Positions 9,563-18,915 of a DNA stretch of 64,000 nt are shown one piece after another. Numbering within the stretch: position 1 is the stretch's first letter; each line of letters opens with the position of its first letter. The notes below the pieces were generated by a model, which made no database searches, was not told where the DNA came from, and worked only from the letters and a program-made list of their open reading frames with translations. This DNA is from Lactarius indigo. Taxonomy: Eukaryota > Basidiomycota > Agaricomycetes > Russulales > Russulaceae. Position numbers and translations under genes: made by a program. The stretch is from positions 434,001 through 498,000 of the forward strand of contig JAFKAC010000005.1 of NCBI GenBank assembly GCA_025766275.1, in the 5' to 3' direction.

Positions 9563-11557
9563 GTGGCGACTGTCAATACCCGCGATCAGTGGACGAGCTT
9601 CCGTCCCTATTATCTGGAGAGAAGAGGAGATCGCAACGTACCAACCCGATTCCTGGGAGCGGCCCGCTGGAGAGATCGAGGAGACGAAACCGGGTACTTC
9701 GTAGAATTTAACGGACCTACAAGATTTCGACCAGTTGAGTTCAACTTCGACCATTTGTGTTGGGTGGAAGTTACGTGGAACCCAATAGACCATCGCTGGG
9801 ACGTCATCAGACCAGCAGGAAGACAATATCAGTGCGATATCGACGCGCGAGAACTCAATTCACGCGCAGACTGGGGGCCAATCGACGGCCAACTACGTGA
9901 GCATTCAACCGGAGAAGCGGTGAGCGAGGAAACCGAAGAAGAAGAAGAAGAACGAAGCGAGGAACATCGCCCAGCAAGCGTTGGACCTATCGAGCAATAT
10001 ACCATCCAACAAGCTGAGTCCCTTCACATCTCAGAACATCCAGAAGTAATCCACGTACGCTCGCCCGCCGCCGAAATGGCAACAACCACCATGACAGCAG
10101 AAGAAATCATGACCGTCAGGGAAGAAGCCGCGCGAGAAGCGGCAGAAGCAATCAGACAGGAGTCCCAACGACATCTTATGCCCATTAACCCCGAAACAGG
10201 GCACAGAATGACCGCAGATGACGCAGCAATCTTTCGGGCTATCGGACCCGATCAAGGAGACCCCCCATCGGGAGAAGGGCCCCGGCGTGGATTGCCACTA
10301 GACCCCCCTCCGGGATGGGGAGGCCCTCCAGGAGGAGACTTTCCCCGACGACCAGGGGGAGGAGGAAATCCGCCTGACCTTCCCCATGGAGGACCTCCGG
10401 GGGGAGGAGACGGTGATGGAGGGCAACCGCCCGCCGGAGGAGGGGGAGGAGTACACGGACATGAGAAACTTACAGGTGAACCTCCCACCATTTTTGACGG
10501 GGATCGCACCAAGGTAGACTCATTCCTCACACAATGGCACGTGTACTGGGGAATGAACCTCGACACCTCCGTCATGCGCAACGACTACCGACGATGCCTG
10601 CTGTTCCTCTCCTACATCAAAGGAGTAAGCGTCAGCGAATGGGTACTCTCGTACCTCAAGTGGCTCAACCGACAAATACAACGAGGAATAGATCAATACA
10701 CTAGGGATCTGTGGAACGCAGTAGCAGAGGGTTTTAACCAAAGGTTCGTCAATACCCTCGAACGAGAACAAGCTCAAGCCCTGTTGCGAAAGGGGCTAAA
10801 AATGGTCGACGGCGACATCGACAAATACGTCAACGAATTCGAAGAAGCGGCCAGAAAGGCAGGATACCGCCTCAACGACCCGCAAACTATCGATCTATTC
10901 ACGAAGGGGTTGCCGAAGAAGCTGTATGAGAAAACTTACGACCTAGACGAGCCAGAAACATTCGACGAATGGAAAAGAGCAACGCTCCGTCGACAACGAA
11001 ATTATATCCATATCCGGGCCAGGGTGGACGAATACAAAGACAGCAAACCAAAGAAGACGGGCAATGCTAACTGGACCGTCCCACAAAACCTCGCAAATCC
11101 CTGGGCGATGGATACATCCGCCGACCGAACGAAGGTTAGGCTGGCCGGATCTGACGAAATCGACTACGGTAAGCCACCATACACCGGCCTGCCCCCGTTT
11201 CCCCCAAGAGGAGGACCGGGTGTACGAGGACGGGGAAGGGGAGGAATGCGTCGTGACCTAAGGACAGTCCTATGCTATAACTGCAATGCACCGGGTCATC
11301 TCTCACGAAACTGCCCCCATCCACGGCAGCAGCGACAGTGGCAATCACAGGACCCCGGGCCGTCCACCGCCCGAATGACGGAGACCAATTATTACGCACA
11401 AAACACGCCGCCGGCCCAGATACAAGCCGCCGCCACGAGCAAGACCGCAGAAGAGCGAGCCAAGGAGTGGCTTACCGGAGTAGCCAATGCCCCTGATGAC
11501 GTAAAAGACCTGATACTGCAGGATCTGTGGGGAAAAGAGGGTTTTCGGAGCGCCTGA
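9563..11557 (+). CDS. gag: Gypsy C Gag polyprotein, apparent non-AUG start
   Basis: About 664 residues, the same architecture as B: a conserved N-terminal region, an acidic stretch (EEEEE), a Gly/Pro-rich linker, capsid and a CCHC knuckle (CYNCNAPGHLSRNC). GTG at 9563 is the likely first codon; the first ATG in any frame is at 10076. Between B and C nearly all differences in the first 170 codons are silent, so this region is translated and selected although no AUG precedes it. The leader from the predicted mRNA start to here also lacks ATG. The -1 frameshift heptamer is at 11530-11536. Confidence 0.9.
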   Translation: MATVNTRDQWTSFRPYYLERRGDRNVPTRFLGAARWRDRGDETGYFVEFNGPTRFRPVEFNFDHLCWVEVTWNPIDHRWDVIRPAGRQYQCDIDARELNSRADWGPIDGQLREHSTGEAVSEETEEEEEERSEEHRPASVGPIEQYTIQQAESLHISEHPEVIHVRSPAAEMATTTMTAEEIMTVREEAAREAAEAIRQESQRHLMPINPETGHRMTADDAAIFRAIGPDQGDPPSGEGPRRGLPLDPPPGWGGPPGGDFPRRPGGGGNPPDLPHGGPPGGGDGDGGQPPAGGGGGVHGHEKLTGEPPTIFDGDRTKVDSFLTQWHVYWGMNLDTSVMRNDYRRCLLFLSYIKGVSVSEWVLSYLKWLNRQIQRGIDQYTRDLWNAVAEGFNQRFVNTLEREQAQALLRKGLKMVDGDIDKYVNEFEEAARKAGYRLNDPQTIDLFTKGLPKKLYEKTYDLDEPETFDEWKRATLRRQRNYIHIRARVDEYKDSKPKKTGNANWTVPQNLANPWAMDTSADRTKVRLAGSDEIDYGKPPYTGLPPFPPRGGPGVRGRGRGGMRRDLRTVLCYNCNAPGHLSRNCPHPRQQRQWQSQDPGPSTARMTETNYYAQNTPPAQIQAAATSKTAEERAKEWLTGVANAPDDVKDLILQDLWGKEGFRSA

Positions 11558-14500
11558 ACCCATCGGCCTGGGTGAGGGCTCTAAATTGTAATTCTGTAAT
11601 CATGACGCGCTTTCGTTCTCTTCGAATTCCAGTCTCGATTCGCACGAATTACCGAATGGCCGACATAAGAGCATTAGTCGATTCTGGAGCAACCGACAAC
11701 TTTATGCATCCAACCTTCGCGAAGCGGTTGGGTATCGGAACTCAATCCCTACCTACACCACGTAAAATTTGGAATATAGACAACACGGAAAACAAAGCTG
11801 GGTCTATCACTCATTTTACCGACCTAGACGTATACGCCAAAGGGTACCACAGAACCATGCGCTTCCTCATCACCGACCTAGGAAGCGAAGAAATCGTCCT
11901 AGGATACCCCTGGTTGGCAACCTACGAACCCACTATTAATTGGCGAGACGCCGTAATACACGAAGAAATCATGCCGGTCGTGATTAGCACGCAGGACAGT
12001 CTACATCGCCAAACTGTCATTGCAGCTGCGCTCACCGACGACGAAAAAGAGACGATCGTCCTCGGTATGGATGAAAGCGACACGTACCTGCGGGCAACCA
12101 TATCCGCGGAATTAGCCATCCAAGCAAAGACAGAAACACCACCCGTCAAACTGCCGGCAGTATACGCAGCCTTCGAGAGGCTCTTCAGCGAAGAAGCGTC
12201 CCAACGATTTCCCCCGGCGAGACCCTGGGATCACGCCATCGACTTCAAACCCGACACCCCCTCTGCGATAGATTGCAAAATATACCCGTTAACGCAAGAA
12301 GAAGAAGGGAAGCTCAAGGAATTCCTAGATGAGAAGCTCAAGCAGGGCTACCTTCGACCCTCCATCTCTCCGTACGCCTCATCGTTCTTCTTCGTTAAAA
12401 AGAAGGACGGAAAGCTACGCCCCGTACAGGATTACCGTATCATCAATTCGCACACTATACGTAACCAATACCCGCTTCCCCTTATTCAAGACCTCATCTA
12501 CGACCTCAGCAACGCCCACATCTATACAAAGCTTGACATTCGTTGGGGGTATAACAACGTCCGCATACGCGAGGGTGATCAAGAGAAGGCGGCTTTCAAA
12601 ACCAAATTCGGACTCTTCGAACCGACGGTCATGTTCTTTGGCCTCACCAACTCACCAGCCACCTTTCAAACCATGATGAATCACATTTACCGCGACACCA
12701 TCGCCAAGCATGAATCACGGGGAACGATCATCCGAGTGTATATGGACGACATTGGGATCGCCACGCGGGAAGGCTTCACATCGGCTGATCATATTGCCGC
12801 CGTTACTGACGTCCTTCGCGTTGCCCAGGACCATGATCTCTACTTCAAATTAGAGAAGTGCCTCTTCCACCAACCGCGGATGGATTACCTGGGGGTAATC
12901 CTTGAAAAGGGGGTAACACGCATGGATCCGGTAAAAGTCCGCGGCATCAAAGACTGGCCGACCCCGACTAAGGTCAGAGACGTACGATCCTTCTTGGGCT
13001 TCTGCAACTTTTACCGCCTCTTCATCCGCGGTTTCGCAACCCACGCACGGCCACTAAACCGACTCACCCGAAAGGACACAGAATGGAGGTGGACGGAAGA
13101 CGAGGATCGCGCATTTAACACCCTCAAACGCCTCGTTACTGAAGAACCAGTACTGGCACACCCCAGTCTACAAGATCAGTTCGAGCTAGAAGTTGACGCA
13201 TCCGGGTTCGCGGTAGGTGCCGTACTTCTACAAAAGAAAGGTGACGGTCGCAAGCACCCAATAGGATACTACTCAGCCACGCTCAACGAAGCTGAACGGA
13301 ATTACGACATCTACGACCTGGAGCTTCTGGCCATTGTCAAGGCCCTTCGACACTGGAGACCCCTACTCGCGGGGTCCCCACACAAAATCAAAATCTTCTC
13401 CGACCATCTCAACCTTCAATACTGGAAAACTCCGCAGAAGATCAGCCGCAGAGTCGCCAGAGAAGTATTGGAATTGATGGAGTACGACTTCGAAATCCAT
13501 CACATCAGGGGGAAGAGCAATGGCAGAGCGGACGCCCTGTCCAGACGACCCGATTACGACCAAGGAGAAGGGGATAACCAAGGTGTAGTTGTGCTACCCC
13601 CCGAAGTATTTGTACGAGCTGCTAATACCGCACGCGCCCTGGAAATACACCCAATGTTGCAAACACCGAGACGACAACAAGACCAAAAAATCATCCAGGG
13701 GTGGGTCGACGCTCATCAACTGAAAGAAATCGACGGAGAATGGTACAAGGACGGACGACTGGTGGTTACGGGACCCATGTCCGCGTACAGGGCCATAATA
13801 CACGACCACCACGACCCCCCTGTCCATGGACACCCAGGTATCAGCAGGACCCAACGGATAGTTGAACGACACTACTGGTGGCCGCGCGTCCGTCGAGACG
13901 TGTACGAATACGTTACGGGGTGCGCTGACTGTCAGCGGAATAAAGTCAACACAAGACCAACACACGCGCCGTTATATCCCATCACGGCAGCCACGGACGC
14001 ACCCCCCTTTCACACCATAGCATTGGACTTTATCACGAAGCTGCCAACGTCCCAATCCTATGACAGTATTCTCACCGTCACAGATCACGACTGCAGCAAG
14101 GCCTCGATATTCGTCCCGTGTAACGAAGAGATCACGGCGGAAGAAACCGCTATTCTGTACGTCAATCACGTGTTTAAACGATTCGGGCTGCCGCGCAAAA
14201 TCATTAGTGACCGCGACCCCCGATTTACGTCCAAGTTTACCAAAGAAGTATGCCGAATCCTAGGCATCAAGCAGAACATTTCAACGGCGTATCACCCACG
14301 TACTGATGGGCAATCAGAACGGACCAATCAATGGCTGGAACAGTATCTGCGGTTCTGGGCCAACGAGCGACAAGATAACTGGGCGGCATATCTTCCCATA
14401 GCGGAATTCGCTCACAACAACTGGCCCCACGAACACACGAAGCAATCACCATTTATGCTACTCATGGGTTATGATCCGGTGGCCGATTGGACCGATAAGC

Positions 14501-16275
14501 CATCCCCTATTCCAAACGTTATCACCCGACTCACACAGCTCAAGGAGGCGCGACAGCTGGCCCAGACTCTCATCAAAAAGGCCCAGGATGGTTGGGTGAA
14601 ACACCGAAACACCCCGAAATATCAAATAGGCGATCAAGTGTGGTTAGAAGGGAAACATCTGCGAACCAATCAACCCACGGCGAAACTCGCGGCGCGACGC
14701 CACGGCCCCTTCAAGGTGATCCAGGTGATGTCTCCATACAATTACCGTCTGGAACTTCCCACACAGTGGAGCATCCATCCGGTGTTTCACATAGATCTTC
14801 TCACGCCATACAAAAGCACGACCATACATGGCGAAAACTTCCCTCGACCGCCACCGGATCTTGTGGAAGGAGAAGAGGAATACGAGGTCGAGGCCGTCCT
14901 GGACTCGCGGCATGTCGGCCGGCGGAAGAAGCTCCAGTACCTCATCAAATGGAAGGGGTACCCTGACTCAGAAAACCAATGGGTAGACAAGGATGATGTT
15001 TTTGCCCCGGAAGCAATAGAAACATATCAAGCGGCCCGGGCAGCCACACGCAGACTTATAAGCGAGACAGAAGGGACCCAGGGAGAGTATCACTCCTACA
15101 TTCGATCCGCTTCCACATCTATGCCCACCTCTCCTCTTAGACATGTCACCACGGCGATCCTCCTCGACCAAGTCGCGCAAGACGCCGCCGCCACCCTCCA
15201 AGACGACGAAGAAACCGTGGTTCCAACGGTCCAGCTCACTCCGTACACACCTGCAAACATGCGAACGGGGCATATCACCGCTCAAGAATGGGCTGGCCTC
15301 CTACAGAGGTTCCCAGACCCCACGCGCCAGCCCGGCGACGAGCAGCAGTCTGCCGTCGCTCACATCTTCCGAGATGACAGCGGGGCGCGGGAACCCATCG
15401 CAATCATCCCCCCAGACGACGCTCTTATCGGTACTAGGGGAGTTTTCCCGACCGATCGATCTAACGAAGGACCGGGAGGAGATGGAGGCCGAGGAGGTCT
15501 GGCGGAGGACGGCTCAGGAGTGGGCCAGAGAACAGTTGAGGTTGGCGCAGGAGAGATTGAGCGAGTTGCGGCAGCGCAGGCAGCGGTGCCGGACCAAGCT
15601 GACCATGACGACGGAGATTACTACCCGGTCAGCCACCCCCTCCTTCGAACGAACCGCGACACTGCTGATCCCGGAATCACCCCGTGGCTCCTGCACACCG
15701 ACGGAACCCCCATGTCTCGAGGACGTGTGCGACTGCCCGGCGTCGCACTACACACCCCCATCACGCGGGACGACGACCCCGCGCAGGTCCTTGCGCCTGA
15801 AGGGTTCCGGGCGAATCGACAGCCCCATCACATTCACTTCCCCATCACCGGGCCGGACGGAGTAGAGCTGCAAGCGAGTCACGTACAGATTGTTGGAGGT
15901 GCGAACCCTTTCGTCCTGGGAATTATCCCGGGATCCCCTTACCTCTACGGCAAACCCCTTTACGCCAACCCTCACCTCTCGGCTGCGAATCGCGCCTTCA
16001 TTGCCCACGAGGATCTTGTAATCCTCGCCGCCGACAAACTTACGGACCGCGCACTCAACCGCATAGGGGATGAGTCCCTGGTTGCGGAGGTGACGCGGTA
16101 TCGCGCCGCTGCCCACGAGGAGTCGCGTTTACAAGCACGCATCCGTCAACTCCGTGGCATGGTCCTTGTCGCTAGGGAGGACAAGATGGACTGCGTATAC
16201 CGCCTGGAGCGGGCGGACGTGTTCAGACGTATTGAGGAGGAACAGCGTGACTGGATCGCACGAGACTTCCAGTGA
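11527..16275 (+). CDS. pol: Gypsy C Pol polyprotein with chromodomain and long C-terminal extension
   Basis: 1582 residues in one open frame. Protease (VDSGATDNF), reverse transcriptase (VYMDDIG), RNase H (VDASGFAVGAVL), integrase zinc finger (HGHPGI...CADCQRNK), integrase core (LDFITKLP, ISDRDPRF, DGQSER) and chromodomain (LIKWKGYPDSENQW). All catalytic motifs appear intact. About 410 residues follow the chromodomain, far more than usual. Their last part contains HEDLVILA and a charged helical region and has no family that I recognise. Pol copies the RNA and inserts the DNA; the chromodomain is expected to guide insertion to marked chromatin. A polypurine tract follows at about 16293-16305. 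Confidence 0.95.
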   Translation: MGKRGFSERLNPSAWVRALNCNSVIMTRFRSLRIPVSIRTNYRMADIRALVDSGATDNFMHPTFAKRLGIGTQSLPTPRKIWNIDNTENKAGSITHFTDLDVYAKGYHRTMRFLITDLGSEEIVLGYPWLATYEPTINWRDAVIHEEIMPVVISTQDSLHRQTVIAAALTDDEKETIVLGMDESDTYLRATISAELAIQAKTETPPVKLPAVYAAFERLFSEEASQRFPPARPWDHAIDFKPDTPSAIDCKIYPLTQEEEGKLKEFLDEKLKQGYLRPSISPYASSFFFVKKKDGKLRPVQDYRIINSHTIRNQYPLPLIQDLIYDLSNAHIYTKLDIRWGYNNVRIREGDQEKAAFKTKFGLFEPTVMFFGLTNSPATFQTMMNHIYRDTIAKHESRGTIIRVYMDDIGIATREGFTSADHIAAVTDVLRVAQDHDLYFKLEKCLFHQPRMDYLGVILEKGVTRMDPVKVRGIKDWPTPTKVRDVRSFLGFCNFYRLFIRGFATHARPLNRLTRKDTEWRWTEDEDRAFNTLKRLVTEEPVLAHPSLQDQFELEVDASGFAVGAVLLQKKGDGRKHPIGYYSATLNEAERNYDIYDLELLAIVKALRHWRPLLAGSPHKIKIFSDHLNLQYWKTPQKISRRVAREVLELMEYDFEIHHIRGKSNGRADALSRRPDYDQGEGDNQGVVVLPPEVFVRAANTARALEIHPMLQTPRRQQDQKIIQGWVDAHQLKEIDGEWYKDGRLVVTGPMSAYRAIIHDHHDPPVHGHPGISRTQRIVERHYWWPRVRRDVYEYVTGCADCQRNKVNTRPTHAPLYPITAATDAPPFHTIALDFITKLPTSQSYDSILTVTDHDCSKASIFVPCNEEITAEETAILYVNHVFKRFGLPRKIISDRDPRFTSKFTKEVCRILGIKQNISTAYHPRTDGQSERTNQWLEQYLRFWANERQDNWAAYLPIAEFAHNNWPHEHTKQSPFMLLMGYDPVADWTDKPSPIPNVITRLTQLKEARQLAQTLIKKAQDGWVKHRNTPKYQIGDQVWLEGKHLRTNQPTAKLAARRHGPFKVIQVMSPYNYRLELPTQWSIHPVFHIDLLTPYKSTTIHGENFPRPPPDLVEGEEEYEVEAVLDSRHVGRRKKLQYLIKWKGYPDSENQWVDKDDVFAPEAIETYQAARAATRRLISETEGTQGEYHSYIRSASTSMPTSPLRHVTTAILLDQVAQDAAATLQDDEETVVPTVQLTPYTPANMRTGHITAQEWAGLLQRFPDPTRQPGDEQQSAVAHIFRDDSGAREPIAIIPPDDALIGTRGVFPTDRSNEGPGGDGGRGGLAEDGSGVGQRTVEVGAGEIERVAAAQAAVPDQADHDDGDYYPVSHPLLRTNRDTADPGITPWLLHTDGTPMSRGRVRLPGVALHTPITRDDDPAQVLAPEGFRANRQPHHIHFPITGPDGVELQASHVQIVGGANPFVLGIIPGSPYLYGKPLYANPHLSAANRAFIAHEDLVILAADKLTDRALNRIGDESLVAEVTRYRAAAHEESRLQARIRQLRGMVLVAREDKMDCVYRLERADVFRRIEEEQRDWIARDFQ
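11530..11573 (+). promoter_or_regulatory. Programmed -1 frameshift signal of Gypsy C
   Basis: G GGA AAA at 11530-11536 in the Gag frame, with the same downstream sequence and short stem as B. Gag ends at 11555-11557. Confidence 0.7.
15470..15865 (+). other. Conserved overlapping reading frame in the C Pol tail
   Basis: Counterpart of 8745-9060. The +1 frame encodes EEMEAEEVWRRTAQEW and RLAQERLSELRQRR, then CLEDVCDC, an RRSLRLK-like motif and a TAG at 15863-15865. Codon changes against B up to about 15780 are mainly silent here. Confidence 0.5.
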
Positions 16276-16305
16276 GTCTGGGGTCTCACGCTGAAAAGGG
16301 GGTGA

Positions 16306-16784
16306 TGTTACGTCCTGTCTCGGGACCCTTACTGTACCGGTTGTGACTACGGCGGTAAGGTAGATTAGTCACGGACTCTCGGCCATAGGGCCTTACGATG
16401 TAGTGCGATAGGAGATTGGGGTTGATTGCTGACTGGACTCTGACTCGATCCTAGTACGGGTAGTATTAGTATTAGGATTGCGGTACTTACGCGATACGTT
16501 GGACGCTACAATACTGTGACTCATAGCAGCGCTTGAAAGCCTGCTCTTCTTGTATTTAAGGTAGTAGCGGAAGACCAAGATACGCCATCTTGGTCTTCTT
16601 CAATCGTCACTTCCTGTCCTGTCCATTATTCGCCTCTAAGTCGAAGATAGAGTGCCATCGCGTTCGTAGTGTCTTCGAACATCTACTTGGATTGCCTTCG
16701 TGCCATACGCATTCTGCGTGATTAGCTAAGTCAAAGTCGCCTTCTTTCAAGCTCAAGTCGAGCTAACGCTGTGACGGCGTTACA
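16306..16784 (+). repeat. 3' LTR of Gypsy C
   Basis: 479 bp, preceded by the purine run AAAAGGGGGTGA and followed by the duplication ATGAC. Confidence 0.95.
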
Positions 16785-16789
16785 ATGAC

Positions 16790-17287
16790 CCCGCGCAGGT
16801 CCTTGCGCCTGAGGGGTTCAGGGCGAATCGACAGCCCCATTACATTCATTTCCCCATCACCGGACCCGACGGCGTAGAGAGGAATGCCAGTCACATTCAG
16901 ATTGTCGGAGGTGCGAACCCCTTTGTGCTAGGACTTATCCCTGGCTCTCCTCATCTCTACGGCAAACCCCTATACGCCTTTCCGATGCTACCGGCTGCGA
17001 GACGCGCCTTCATCGCCCACGAGGACTTAGTCATCCTCGCCTCCGACAAGATCACGGATCGCGCACTGCACCGCATCGGGGATGAATCCCTTACTGCGGA
17101 GGTGACGCGCTATCGGGCGGCCGCATACGAAGAAGAGCGGCTCGCGGCTCGCATCCGCCAGCTTCAGGCCATGCGACTTGCGGCGAGGGACGACAAGCAG
17201 GACTGCATCTATCGCTTGGAGAGGGCCAATGTATTTGAGCGGATCAGTGACGAACAGTCCACGTGGACGGCGCGCGACTTTCGGTGA
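16790..17287 (+). pseudogene. pol: Gypsy B Pol, C-terminal part
   Basis: Continues the frame that stops at 9064: PAQVLAPEGFRANRQP to the stop TGA at 17285-17287. In this part the differences from C are silent in the Pol frame, so the Pol frame is the selected one here. It is cut off from its own promoter by C. Confidence 0.85.
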
Positions 17288-17317
17288 GTCTGGGGACTCA
17301 CGCTAGGAAGGGGGTGG

Positions 17318-17776
17318 TGTTACGGTTCTCGCACAATACCCTTACTGTACCGGTTGTGACTACGGCGGTAAGGTAGATTAGTCACGGACTTGACACTTAC
17401 GATAGGAGTTAGGCGTTAGGGGATGACTCGATCCTAGTACGAGTAGTAGTAGTATTAGGATTGCGGTACTTACGCGATACGTTGGACGCTACGATACTAT
17501 GACTCACAGCAGCGCTTGAAAGCCTGCTTTTCTTGTATTTAAGGTAGCTGCGGAAGACCAAGATACGCCATCTTGGTCTTCTTCAATCATCACTTGTCTC
17601 TTCTCTTCTAAACTGTTCACTTCGCCTTCAAGAGGGAAGTCGTCTATACTCACTAGTGTCTGCGAACATCTAGGACCTGCCTTCGTGCCATACGCCTTCG
17701 GCGTGACCGAGCTAAGTCGTAAACCGTCGCCTTTACAAAAACGCTCAAGTCGAGCCAACGCTGTGACGGCGTTACA
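17318..17776 (+). repeat. 3' LTR of Gypsy B
   Basis: 459 bp, preceded by the purine run AGGAAGGGGGTGG and followed by CTGGT, the duplication made when B entered A. Confidence 0.95.
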
Positions 17777-17781
17777 CTGGT

Positions 17782-18915
17782 CATCAGTAGAACGTTTGGG
17801 TACTGCTTGCAGAACTGGTCACCACGCCAGATAAGCTGCAAGTGGAAGAGAAGCCTGCCAGGCCTAGCCTGCAACAGCTGTACGCGAAGTAAACAGAAAA
17901 GTTTGAGAGCGCTTCGGTGTGAGAGGCAGCCAATAGGTCGAGGAGACTGCGGCAGACAGCCTTGTGTTCTTGCACAAATTCATTACCCCATTCCTGAGTG
18001 TTCCGTTATCGCCGCAGCCTCACGCAGTGTGAAACACCACTGTGTATTGGTCTTGCTTGATCGGACTCTCCCATCACCTTCGACTTAGCGTTCCGCGGTC
18101 ATCGTAACACGTCGTCATATTATACCACCCTCCATTTTTCAAACTGCCTTGCATATTTGCGAACGTCCGTCAACATCTTCGACGTATCTTCCGGAGGAGA
18201 CAGGAAACAGTACTCCCTGTCCCCGCGCCCCCATCACCCCCACGATCTTATTTCACTCCAAATTTAGCCTCTGCTTCGGCATCGCTACACGTACAGGGAG
18301 CAGATCGATCGTCCACCGATCCAATCCCTTCACCTCAATTCGCATCTCCTACTCCGACAGTAGCTTCGGAACATTCCTATCACTCGGCGCATTCCTCCTC
18401 CAACGAGACACTCGTTGACGACCCCCAAGCACCCCCTGTAGTTTATCAGCAAGAAGTCTTTGCTGGTGAAGAAGTCCACTACAGGTTCTCTCTAGAAGGC
18501 GAACCACAGAACGACGCGGAAGCATACGTCCGCGCCATCTTTTACGACAGAGATTTCCGTTTCGCCCTCCTAGAACTTCACGGAGCATTTGGCCTCGTTG
18601 CAGGCACCCCTTTCACCGTCCCTCAGCTGATCGCCTTCGCGGCAGCTTTAATCCCCGAACTTTCTCCTCCCCCGTCCGTCCACTCCCACGATAGCTCCCA
18701 AAGGGAAACAGAGAGCAGCACAAGCTCAAGCTCAGTATCCCACAGGAGTAACGTCCAAGTACAGAACGATCCTCTCTAAAGAAGAAAAAGAGTGGATCAA
18801 GAACTTCGACAACTGGGACGACTTCGACGAAGATGAACAGCTTCGCCTCATCGAAGACAGACGGGAGTCGATCAAAAAGTACGAGGAAAGGAAGAGACAA
18901 GACGAGTTAGATAAG
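17782..18915 (+). other. Gypsy A leader, second part, with a Gag-like upstream frame
   Basis: No ATG occurs in any frame from 17782 until 18833. A frame open from 18108 to TAA 18777-18779 encodes a plausible protein with EEVHYRFSLEGEPQND and FALLELHGAFGLV. The Gag frame is itself open from 18652, with LSKEEKEWIKNFDNWDDF before its first ATG. The two frames overlap and differ by +1. This suggests that Gag once started farther upstream, from a non-AUG codon or through splicing, and that a one-base change now splits it. Confidence 0.5.

Larger units (their letters stand above)
9065..16784 (+). mobile_element. Ty3/Gypsy chromovirus C (intact, youngest)
   Basis: 7,720 bp, with identical-looking 479-bp LTRs and the duplication ATGAC (9060-9064 and 16785-16789). 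Gag and Pol are uninterrupted, and the frameshift signal, primer site and polypurine tract are all present. It lies in the 3' part of B pol. No damage is seen, so it is a candidate for an active copy. Confidence 0.96.
2384..17776 (+). mobile_element. Ty3/Gypsy chromovirus B (contains C)
   Basis: Two 459-bp LTRs (TGTTACGG...GTTACA) flanked by CTGGT. Without C the element is about 7.7 kb. The LTRs differ at three sites, all CpG versus TpG/CpA. Gag, Pol and primer site are closely related to those of C, so B and C are two members of one family. Pol is split by C but reads through in frame if C is removed, so B was intact when C landed. Confidence 0.95.

Noticed and set aside
16925..17287. Separate small gene after element C
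   Set aside because: It is in frame with the interrupted B Pol and matches the C Pol terminus, so it is the displaced end of B Pol.
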